Origin: Styela clava
Taxonomy: Eukaryota > Chordata > Ascidiacea > Stolidobranchia > Styelidae
Direction: 5' to 3'
Length of the DNA: 64,000 nt
Assembly: GCF_964204865.1 (NCBI RefSeq)
Contig: NC_135262.1
Location: 17,103,650 to 17,167,649 of the forward strand
In this document: positions 24,890 to 36,400 of the stretch, one piece after another
How the letters are laid out: every line of letters begins with the position of its first letter
How positions within the stretch are numbered: the stretch's first letter is position 1
The notes under the pieces: generated by a model
Told to the model about the DNA's origin: nothing
What the model saw: only the letters and a program-made list of their open reading frames with translations
The model's database searches: none
Translations under genes and position numbers: made by a program

Positions 24890-25192
24890 CTGACATGGGC
24901 AAACTACGGCCCGCGGGCCAAATCCGGCCCGCGTGGTAATGCAATCCGGTCCGCCTGATGCTGTCACAACTAAACTAAATCCAAATTTTGATGTTTTACC
25001 TGAAAATGTGAAGGAATTTGTGGAGACTGTGATTAAATTTAGTTTTGGCACGAGGCTTATTGTTTTCTACTTTTGCTTTTGTAACACTGTGAATATTGGA
25101 TAAAATGTAACTTTTTACCTCACACTTACATGGCCCGCCACTCTAGCGTGCAAAATTATTGGCTCCTGGTCCTAAAACCTTGCCCACCCTTG
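24890..25192. mobile_element. hAT-type MITE, 303 bp
   Basis: The left end CTGACATGGGCAAACTACGG and right end CCTTGCCCACCCTTG are imperfect inverted repeats of the widespread CAGGGGTGGGCAA type, next to GGCCCGCGGGCC. Flanks are ATCTACAG (24882-24889) and ATCTCCAG (25193-25200), an 8-bp duplication with one mismatch, suggesting some age. No coding capacity. Confidence 0.7.
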
Positions 25193-25392
25193 ATCTCCAG
25201 GGTAAACTTCTTCGAGCAACAATTAAATATCGACTACTACTTTCCGTTAATTTTCGAAACCTAAACGAAAAATACGTTATTTGATTCCTAGGAAACAATT
25301 TGTTTGTGCAATAACTCAGACAGTTTTCACCAAATTTATTTTACAGTTAGACGTTTAAAATACTTTTAGCCGCTTTGCACAAAAAAGAGCAA

Positions 25393-28243
25393 ATGTTGAA
25401 CTTTTCAGAATGGTTGAAAAGTTCATTCTGGCTTTCAGATGGTATGTCTTTCAGTGATTTTGAAGATAATGAAGGTACAACATACCCAAAACCGAGAGAT
25501 ATGTTGTTTGTGCCATGTTTTGCACTCGTAATGCTGTTAATAAGATATTTATTTGAAAGGTAAGTAATAAGGTAAACGTAGGAGTTGGCGAGAGGACTAA
25601 TAAAATCTTGTACATAAAATAATTATTTATTTTGTTCCAAAAGTTAGTTGTCGGATTAACAGAAGGCTGATTGATCATCTTTGTGTATTCTGAATGTGGA
25701 ATAAAATATTGCAGATGCGTTGCCCTCCCGTTTGCACAGTACAATAAACTTTCTGATGAAATAAAGATGAAATCTCAAATACCAAATAGGACGTTGGAAA
25801 ATTTTTATAGAAAAAACTCGGTACATCCCACGAAGGTATGAGGACAAATTTATATTTGCCAGATTAGTCTAAAAATCATTTTTGCTGAACTTGATTGGCA
25901 AGTATATATAATAAGGAATTACAGATGCCATGTATTAGTATTGACACCCTTTCAAATGTAAACTTTTCGGGATCAGACTTTTGATGTGTCCTAAACATCA
26001 AAAATATTTTATAATTTCATGTGTGCTTGCTCATCGAGATTTCGAATATATTGAAATATTCCTATTTGGGATCCCCACGGATATATACGTCCTTAATATA
26101 ATTCCAGCGTGATAACCCTAATTCATTTTTGAAGCCTTGATAAAGAAGATTCATTTAGGTTTACAGTCTTATGAAACCGAACAATTTTGTTTCGATTTAG
26201 TCGAATTTCGAAAAGTTATCAAAACGATTAAACATAAATCAATCGGACATACGTATTTGGTTCCGGCACAGAAGAAATAGTGACAAACCGAGCGTACAAA
26301 CGAAATTTATCGAAACGAGGTTGTTAATGAAGACTATAAACATATTATCAGAATAAAGTATTGAAAATTGTGAATCGTTTGACTGTAAATTTGTCACACT
26401 AACCATTTTGTTACCACTATTATCTGTGCATAACTGTAGTGCTTGTTATCAAAGCAATCTCGAGTCGATAAAAAGCGTTGGCCAAAAGTTAGGTAACAGT
26501 CATTATTACATATAGTTATATTAATCAATTGTTATTAAATATTACGCTACTTTCAGCCAACTCTGTATATGCAATGTTACAAGTAATACCTAACAAAATA
26601 AAATCGAATTGACATCGTATCATTTTTAAAGCTTAGACTGACAATAAATATGGCGGCATATCAACGGTTTTACAATTTCTTACAGCTGGAAATTCACATA
26701 TTACACCGCAATATTTATTTATGGGATGTCATATCTCTGACAGGTAAACTGTTTTTTTTTTTTATTCCATTTTTTGGTACAGAATTTATAAATATTTGTC
26801 ATTGATTGATGCATGCAATGTTATTCATACAATTCGACGGAGTTGACAACATTTGTTTCTTTGACAGGAACCTTGGTTTTGGGATCACGCTAAATGCTGG
26901 GATGATTTCCCACATCAGAATCTCGATGCTGCCATTTACATTCATTTTGTTATTGAATCAGGATATTATGCATCACTTGTGATTTCAGCACCGAATGATA
27001 TTATAAGAAAGGTAAAGAACCATACACCTCGTTTACGGTGTACCACGTTTTTTTTACAGCGCTTACCTAGCCGTGGTATATATCCAACACTCGTCTAGAT
27101 ATTTTGTAAGATATATTTGCCGCATTCAATGTTTATGGCCCTTTTCATATATACTTGAAATTTGATGCTATTAATGACTATTAGGACTTCTTCTTCAATA
27201 CGGTTTCATATTTTCAGTAGGATTTACTTTAAATTTAAATTCATATTTTCCTTCTTAGGACTTTTGGGAACAGATAATACATCATATTGCAACATTGGTG
27301 CTAATAATATTCTCATATTCCTTGAACTTTGTTAGACTAGGGGCACTGACTATGGTGCTCCATGATGCCGCAGACTTTTTGTTACAAGGAGCAAAATGTC
27401 TATAGTATATCTTCAAAAATCAAAAATGGCGGATTTTACTTTTCTCTGTTTTGCGGTTACTTTTATTGTGACGAGGCTTGTCATATTTCCATTTTGGTAA
27501 GAATCTTCATGAAATATACGATTGGTGCATGCATGCATACAACACAATGGTGATGGGAATCCTCGATTTCTATTCTTTTAAGTCTCGAATAAACTTGAGT
27601 CGTATAAAAAAGATAAGTGGTTGATAAAGTATGATTCACAGCATATCCACATCTACCTGATATATTGATTTAACATAGCGAACTTTCGATTTCATTTTCA
27701 AATTCTTTCTCTTTTTCATAATTTTTAATTCTCCCCTTCTGATAAGTTGAATCATAAAATTGATTTTTGACCTTTTTTTATTTTACAGGATAAGTTATAA
27801 CATCGCCATCACGAGCTTTTTCATAATAGGACCATACATAGCAAGTTTTCTCTCTACTGGACTTCTATGCATTCTTCAGTGTTTGCATGTATACTGATCT
27901 TTGATTATACTTAAAATAGCAAAGGAAATGATGTTCCGTATACCCGGAAAGGTATTTTCCTAAACTAAAGTTTAAGTGTTGCTGCAACAACGCATTATAT
28001 ATATACATTATAATATCGTTTATACCATGACAAATATTTTATACCAAAACACTGCGATTGTTTTAGCGTAGTTTCGGTTTAGGAAATATGATCAAAATTT
28101 GTGGTAATGTAAGTTAGATCAGGTGCTATCCAAGGTGTCAAGAGAGAAAATATCAAAACCGCGGTTGTTTTCAGAAACTCAGCGACGATCGAAGTGATGA
28201 GAAAGAGTTATCAGAAAATAAAAATGAGAAGAAAATCACATGA
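25393..28243 (+). pseudogene. Ceramide synthase (homeobox type), eight exons, three stops and one frameshift
   Basis: Exons 25393-25559, 25715-25835, 26201-26319, 26686-26743, 26868-27011, 27259-27496, 27789-27951, 28175-28243, all with GT-AG borders and matching phases. The order matches CERS proteins: first membrane helix after YPKPRDMLFVP and ending IRYLFER (exon 1), homeobox-like helix IWFRHRRNSDKPS (exon 3), the TLC domain (exons 4-7) with PWFWDHAKCWDD, catalytic HH in IIHHIATL and LHDAADFLL, VTRLVIFPFW, and an acidic tail (exon 8). Ceramide synthases N-acylate sphingoid bases in the ER. Defects: TGA at 26738-26740 and 27895-27897, both where tryptophan is expected; TAG at 27403-27405; a one-base loss in the A run near 27425. 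Introns are kept, so it is an unprocessed pseudogene, a null allele, or a product of sequence error. If the last, it is a working gene. Confidence 0.88.
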
Positions 28244-28689
28244 AAAATACAATGCATCTGATTGTCTTTCACGAATGACAAAATCCAATGAGATACAGAA
28301 ATTAACGAATAAACTTGAGATTTTAAACTCAGTGTAATATACTTTCGACGCGCGCGTAGAAAGACGTAAACATTCTAATGCGCGCTACCTCTGCCAAGTA
28401 TGGCGCAGTCGAAATCATATTTATCAAAACATCACAGCGCCAGGGATGATATGTATGACCGAAAATACATGCTGAACCAATAATAAGTCATTATAAAGGA
28501 GTTAATGTTATTGATTTCCTGTTTGAGTCGCGTCAACAATCTCACAAATCTGACTGGCGATTTTGAAATCAACGCTATTTATACGATTCGCACTTTGCGT
28601 AACGGCTGGAGTCTCTTTTTCGTGAAATATACGACTCTACTATAGTACATTGACTGTAAAACACCATTAATATCTTTTAGAGTTGGACT

Positions 28690-29440
28690 AGGCATGAATA
28701 ATACTGAGTATATGCCATCCGGCTGTGTTGGGTTTGTTAAAAGTAGGAATTACTCGCGTTCTTCGTTGCTGAGATTAGGGGACACTAGTCTCTCGCTTGA
28801 TTTTACTTCATCTGAACAAGGTGTTTCAGAATTGTTCACGCAGTTGACGTTGATCGTTGCTCAGCATCTTAAAATTGTTCTTGTATTGTTTCCAATTTCT
28901 TGCGATCATAATATATATGTTAGTCTTGAAAACATCTTTTTTTCTCCTGTAGTATTTTCCATCGACATTCACGCGATATAACCTTGGGGACAACTGCTGA
29001 GTGCATGTACTAAATGTTCCTTTGTTTCCAACAGGCTACATGAGAATCCTCCGCCCTTTTTACAAGTTTTGAAAGTTGTTTCGTGCCACGATCGTAATAT
29101 TTCTTGAATCTGGCGCGTTTCTGCTCAACTTTCGATTTGATATTTCTTCTCAAATTCGGCACGATCAGTTTATTCGATGTTTGAAGAAAACATCTTGTGC
29201 GCTGGGACATTAGCCACTTTTCTCCGTCCAGTATGGCTTTATACACATCTGAACTGTCTCGATGAGCCTTTTTTTTTTTATCAGATTCTTTCCGAACTTA
29301 ACTGCTGATTCAGCTTTACCATGCGATCCGCTATGAAACAAAGATGGCGTTCGATGCACAAATTCCCAACTTCGGGCAAATTCTCGAAATTCGACATTTG
29401 CTAATTGTGTACTATTGTCTGATATCATTGTTTTCCGTGT
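28690..29440 (-). pseudogene. Gypsy-type retrotransposon integrase relic
   Basis: On the minus strand the segment 29428-29210 reads as the end of a retroviral-type integrase core (ISDNSTQ, VEFREFARSWEF, GKAESAVK). After a frameshift, 29200-29040 gives MSQRTRCFLQTSNKLIVPNL and a basic helix, the usual region downstream of the core in invertebrate Ty3/gypsy polyproteins. Further down (about 28970-28900) VNVDGKYYRRKKDV matches the C-terminal part. Frames change and stops occur, so the copy is dead. No LTRs were recognised. Confidence 0.75.
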
Positions 29441-30234
29441 CTGTTAAAATTCTCCTTGCAACATCTTGATCACCGATCATGCAGTTGCATTGTTCAGACC
29501 GACCGGCTGAGTAGGGTTTTTAATACTTATTTATGAAAATGGGGATGTTACGATATGACGTAATATGATCCTACAACTGGTACCCTATGTGTTTAATTCC
29601 GTGTAAAACGTAGTAATCTTTTCTAACTGTTCTACTATGCGCTATGTATTTTATGTTTACTGATATAAGTTGGTGATGCCGAGAGAAGTCTAGATAAAAA
29701 ACGAAACTTTGAATAAAATTCTTGTCATTTCTATTGTCAGTTATCCGGCACATTTAGTGAACTCTGTCAGAATTAGAACTCACGTTTTCTTCAAAAATAA
29801 CTTACAGAGTTGTGTGGTGCTACTATATTACAGCAATTGTTGGATAAATTACCAAAGAAAACTTTGTTTTTGAAAAGCTATCAATGAATTTAAAGTTTTT
29901 TTTAATTAAATTATTATTATTTTGTTGCGTCAGCTGCGACGTGTGTTCACGGAGCGATATGACGTACCCCGATCTTGTGAGACTCATTTAAACTCGTGTT
30001 GAAGGTGACGACCTGAATTTCAATTCCAACCAGGCCAGGCCACTTCACTAAATAAGGCACATCACCCACCAATTAATCATAGAAATCACGTTACCTGGGG
30101 GAACAAGAAAAAATACCAACCAGAGCCATGAAATTGAGTTTCGAGAGTATTCACTGAGAATATTTTTGACAAAAATAAAGCTATATTATATTTAAACTTC
30201 AAAATACTTACAGTGGGTATATTAGTTATATATA
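29441..30234. other. No gene recognised
   Basis: AT-rich sequence downstream of DRC3. A stretch at 29930-30110 resembles SINE-like text but lacks a clear B box, so no call is made. Confidence 0.35.
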
Positions 30235-30330
30235 TACCGCATTTCTCCCTCCTTACATAATAAGCACTTTTTTATTCTGAACTTGAAATTTGGCCTTGAA
30301 AGTGCATATTATACGAGGCGAAATGCGGTA
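30235..30330. mobile_element. Short palindromic MITE flanked by TA
   Basis: About 95 bp with inverted ends TACCGCATTTCTCCC and GGCGAAATGCGGTA, bordered by TA on both sides. No coding capacity. It lies just downstream of the DRC3 stop codon. Confidence 0.6.
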
Positions 30331-30468
30331 TACTTTAATAATTAGGCGGATCTTCAATCACACATGGGACACTGATAAAGTGAGCTCTCGTATATCCACC
30401 GCGCAACTCCAATTGGTTTAATATTAGATTATAAAATATAAAACACAAAAGTTGAATGTAAGGGAAAA

Positions 30469-33400
30469 TTATGTATGTGCATCCTGCATATCCAATGTAT
30501 CGACGTCTTCGCGTAAATGGTCGATGTAGTTTGATATTTCAACGACTCGTTTTCTGTTCCGAGTCGTTTCCTCTGCATGGATTTTTGCGATCAGCGCTGT
30601 AAGCCACGCCCCACTACGAGTGACTATATCATCTTCACGGTTGTCGATTTTCAAAAGATGAACGTCATGAGATGCGCCTATAGCGTTGACGATTGTTTCT
30701 TTGTCAACAAAAAGCTGTAACATATACCGGTGAATGAAAAGAGTGCTCATAAAAATGATAGGATCTAGGATTTACATATTTATCCCGAAGGAGAGGAAAG
30801 TCGATAAGACGGCTTAATCATATGAAGAATCACGGTCTCTCGTTCGGTTACCAGTCCATGTCGGGTACGGTATGGGATTAATTAGCCAGATATATGTTTT
30901 CGAAAGCATGGACTAATAGATATCTTTGAAACGCTAACCCCCACTGCATCACGGGTTAAACATCTTAGATTCAATCTCCATGACCTTGGGGTCTTGTTCA
31001 AGGTTAAGGTATGAAACATGTGTTAAAAATCTTCATACCATTCTAATATCTTCAGGTAATTCTTCTTCCATTTCATTTTTAACAACTTTTTCCAAAATAA
31101 CCATTGACATTTCCAATAATTTTTCATTGTGATTATTTTCCAATTCACGAATTTGTGATATGCTTTATTATATTGGTAAAAAAATATTTGTCAAGGAAAT
31201 AAATTGTATTTAATCGAAGACCAGATATATTTACTTACTACCTATTTTTTAACCACGTGTTTTGGTGGTGCAATTCAAAATCAATATTGATAAAAATAGA
31301 GATGACATAATATGAGCATAAATGACTACCTATTGCTATTAAATATTGTCATTATAATATTGGATACTATGGCTGATTAAGAAATTATATTTTGCACTCC
31401 GTCTAAAACATTATACAAAAAAATATTTGATATATGAAAGGATACAGCCCTTGCACATATTCCACGAAACTTGTCATCATATCGGCCAAATTTCGTTCAA
31501 AATCTTTTATTGTTTCTTCCAATTGGTCCACAAGTTGCATTTCAAAGGCCATCAAGGTATCCCATAACTTATTGACAGTTTCATGATATTCACTTATTTT
31601 GCTTTCCAATATTGTAGCGTCACTTGTAACTACTAATTCAGCAAAAACCTGATAAATTGTTTTTCAATGAATGATCATAATGGTAGTAATAGTAAAAGCC
31701 AATATTTTTTATAAAGTCGAAGGACAGGTAAAGGATCTGAAATTTGATTCCGTATGTTACAGACCACAGGGCGCACGCACCATCGATAAATTGCTTAGAT
31801 TGTGTTTTGTCCATAGATAGTCTTATCACCAGACTATAATACCCAACCAACACTGGTATTGATTTCGAGTGCAGGCATTAAAGCGCTTAAAGCACTACCT
31901 GATCCATACATTAGACGCACACCGATATATACCGATTATAAGGCCCTTGATCGATATTTGACAAATGAAAAGACGAAAAGTATCCAAAGTGTACCTTATC
32001 GTCCATAAAAAGTGGTAACTTTTATCTTAACCAGTGATTCGGCTCGTAGGAAACATTACGAGCCATATTGATTTACGAAAAGTCAGAATTACCACGAATC
32101 TCACATGAAACAAAGGGATTCCTTCATTACCAGCATCTTATTTGGTCGATAAAAGGGTTTTTGGCTGTGATGCCTTTGCTAACATAACAAATAAATTGCT
32201 TTTTCATCAGAAAATGGAGTGCTTCAGGATTGTACCTGACACAAATGTCTCCAACTATGGAAAAAATCATTGGAGATCACGAAGCTCATATGCGCTATGA
32301 TTAGTCAAGTCTACTCGTTTAATAGATTTTTATTAAATTTCTTTGTAATGTATGATTTTTTTGTATTGCTGAGGTTATGACGATGATGATGTATAGAGTT
32401 ATGTGTAGTGGCAACGGTGCAAAAACATTTGAGAACCACTGAACAAAACTATTTCAAGAGAATTATATATATAAATTCAGGGGTGAACCCCAATGCAAAA
32501 ATTTGAACTAACCTTGCCTAAACAATGCAGTAAAACCAAAATTACCTTTCGTTTATATTGTTCAAATTTATCAATGTCAGTTGTTCCCAATTTTTTGTTC
32601 TCAACTTTTGCATCTGCGACACATTGCATAAATTCATCAACTTCATGAGTCCTTCTTCCATGTTCTTTCATTCCATACTCGTATATTTTATGACATACAT
32701 CGATAAATTTATCTTTGAAATCCTGAATTCAAATGACAATAAATTGGGTACTTCAAATTTCGACAACATTGTTTGAATATGGTTTTACAGTTTAAAACTC
32801 ATGTAAATTTAGAAAATCGCATACTTGTAATAGTTTTGTTCTAACCATCAAACCCAAAAATGGACCTAAAGCACAACCTAAAATTATAACTGAAACAGGT
32901 ACAGCGCTAAAACCAGATCAAAAATTGGCCCCTTGCCCATAATCGCATTTTAAAAAAAATGTGACATAAGCTACATTTGTTTTACTGTGCTGACATACAA
33001 AAAATTGTAGATAATAATCATATAGATCAAACGTGGCCAACTTATTTTCAACCAAGATCGACTAAAATCTTAGCAATACAATGCGATCAACTGATTGATA
33101 ATAAATTAAACAAATTTTACGATGTTTAGCATGTTGCTAATGACGTCTGCTCTAAATCACACCAATCCAGACTTTGTGATAGACCGGCCGATCGCGATCG
33201 ACGTGTTATCAACCGCTGATATGAGTTATGAAAATGATATTTAAAATGGACTTCAATTTACCTGCAGCATTTCTTCCAGTCCAGGCAAAGTAGCAAGTTT
33301 TTGTCCTTCTGGATCTTCAGTGTAAAGTGAATCAAATAGGAATGAACCATTCAAGTATTCGACATAAGCATCCTGAAAAACAATCAGTAAAATCGAAAGA

Positions 33401-36400
33401 TTCCAACAATTGCGAATTTTAAAAATTTGTGGCAATATTGTTTGCTATAATTTGGCTCTGTGAATGACACAGCATGCCATGGGTTCACACCCATAATTAC
33501 CATGTGTGGGTTCGCAGGTTTGAATCCTGTGGGGTGGGGGATAATTATATGTGAGGGTGGTTCACGTAACTCCCACCATAAAGTCCATGCATTTGATTGA
33601 CACAAATAACCGGTTTACTATTCCCATGGCTGGTTCCCCATATGATTAGGTCTTACTTTGAATGAATCCATATTTGTCATTTGCTTGAATGAGATAGTAT
33701 TATAGAAATACATATAGGAAAAGCATAATCTCTTCCCAAAAAATAGAAAGTATATTAGTAATCTTTAAATATTCGAATGAATAAGTTCTATTTTGTTTTG
33801 TTTAAAGAAGTTGGATTATGATATAACAAAAACTTACCAATATAGCTACTTGCTATTTCATGGAAAGAGATTACTGGTATGCTATCTTAATTTATTAATT
33901 TATTACATTGGTGAACCATTCAAAACTATATTCCCTATACCAGGGTGGTCCAAACCCAGGCCCGCGGGCCACATGTGGCCCGCAGTGTAATTATCCATCG
34001 CCCGCGTCACCTTTACTGAAAAGTAATCAAAAATCGCATTTGGTGTTGTTTCGTCATAGAAATAATCAGAAAATCTTTTCGACATCTTGTTACATCACTA
34101 ATGTCACTAAATTGACTAGTGACTTCACGGCCAGCTGAAGCAACTAGCAAAGTTGAATATTGTGCTTGGGTATTCCAAATTGTTCACTGGCTTTATATCT
34201 TATTGATTGGGAATATATTTAACAGTTAAATTAAATAAATATCAATGTTATGGCCTGAGAATATAAATCATTCCGGTGATTTTTTGCGACCAGCCTAAAG
34301 TATTACAAAAATGCTTCTAATATGTCTGAAAAATTAGTAATTTCTCTCCTTTACCTTACATTTGGTAAAATGTGATAATCAATTAATCTGCAGTTATGGC
34401 AAATATAATCTAGAACGGCATTTTGCTATCATGTGAGCAATGAGCATTTTCAAATTTTGAGGGATTTTGCTTTGAGAACCCCACTGATGTTCGAACGTAC
34501 TTATATTTGCGGGAGCACTTTCTCCGTTGTGAATAGTTCGAAATTTTATATCAAACATAGATATTTTGCATGTTTTAGCTTGATAAATGACAAATAATGA
34601 TCAATTGTTTGCACAATAAAGTGTTTGTTCCTGTTTACCTATTTCTGACACTATTGTGGCCCACGAACAATACAAAAATAATTTTGTGGCCCGCGAAGTC
34701 GACAACCTTGGACCACCCTGCTCTATACCAAGTAGTGTCTACCTTTATTGTTGTGTAACAGATACGCAACAATAGATGCAAGACAGATACAATGTGACAA
34801 AAAGTAAACGACGTAGAAAGAATATTGATTCATATACACAGCATTTAGAATAAGAACCAATAAAACATTTATAATGAATACAATAAGTAAAATATTCAAT
34901 CATATATAAGTTATGTTTTAACACAATTTTGTTAGTTTTCGAAGTGTACTTGGCAACTCAGTGTGGAGCACTAGTCAGAACCCTTCAGGAACAGCTGCCC
35001 TATATCACTTCCACATTCGTATAAATGAACAATACTCCCTGCTTCCTGATTTCATCTCACCTTTTCATTTTGTAATTCTTGTTCTTCTTCTTTTTTCCTT
35101 TCTAGTTCTTTTTCTTTCTGTTTTTCATTATGCATCAATTCTCCGAGCTTGTTTTCATAGAGATTGTGAGCTTTGTTCCTCTGTACATACAGTAAAATTT
35201 ATATGAAATATGAAAGCACAGCTAATTTAATACCAAAATAAGTAAAAGTAAAGATGAAAAACTGTAAAATATGAACTGAAATTGTATGTAATGAAAAATT
35301 AATACATGAAATGAGTGACATTTTTGCTCTGAACAAGGTCATAGAAAAGTAGTTACAGACCTGGCTGGGCAGTAAGCGTTAGGAATACGCTCGCCCTGTA
35401 CCTCCTATTACCCTGTGTTCGCAGGTTCGAATCCCATGCGGAGATATACCCCACATGGACTGGTAACTGGACAAGAGTTCGTGGTTTGCTGATTTCCTCT
35501 CCCCCGGAATAAATAGGTATGGTATGTAAATCCCAATCTATCTTTGTCGCACTGGATGAATGATGAGTATAGCATAGGGCTTAAAATTGAGCTATAGAAC
35601 ATATGACTTAATCATACTTAATAACAATGCACTAACAGAAATTGCATCTCATATAACCAACAACTTAAAAAATTCATAAAAAGTTAACTACAGTTAATTT
35701 CATTTTCACTGCAGATGAAACTAAATCACATACGCTTACCGTGTCTTCATCAATTAATCTGAAGTCCAAATACACGAGATGTGAGAGATAAGCGACAGTA
35801 AATAACCTATATCCTGGATCATCACATACGGGACAACCAGATAAATTCAATGTCCGTAAATTAGTGAAACGACGCAAGTAGATGAGCTGAAATAACATAA
35901 TTCATAAAGGCTATACTTCAATATAATGTTGAGGAGACTCAAGCAGAGTCAATGACTAATGCACTGTTGTTCATGGAATACACTACAAATCGGGACAATA
36001 GCAATTTGACTGAATTTGTGACTTGACGTACAGTGACTTTAAATGGAACTCGAAGTTTAAATTTTGATGGACTTCGGATGACTCGGACCCTCAATTCAAT
36101 CATTTTTGATTAAATATTGGGAAGTATTTGTTATAACTGATGTAGAAAATGCACAATCAGGGTTCCTCAAACTGGGCCCCCGCTTCATGTTAAAGTCAGA
36201 ACTAGAAGAGCACGAGGTCACCGAAGGTCTTTGGAAGGATGCCACAAATCATAAACATTTGAAAAACACTGATTTAAATATTAGTTCCTTTCTAAAAGAA
36301 ATACCAAATGAGCAAAAAAAATGAAAATTGCTCATTGAATCAACTTGAGTCTGATTACTGTATAATTCAAGGCGATTCACATGAATACTTCTTACATTGT

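Noticed and set aside
28694..28981. 95-codon frame on the plus strand
   Set aside because: Shadow of the integrase relic read on the minus strand.
32031..32441. hAT element with right end TTGAGAACCACTG and left end near 32034
   Set aside because: The 8-base flanks do not match and the inner sequences of the two ends differ.
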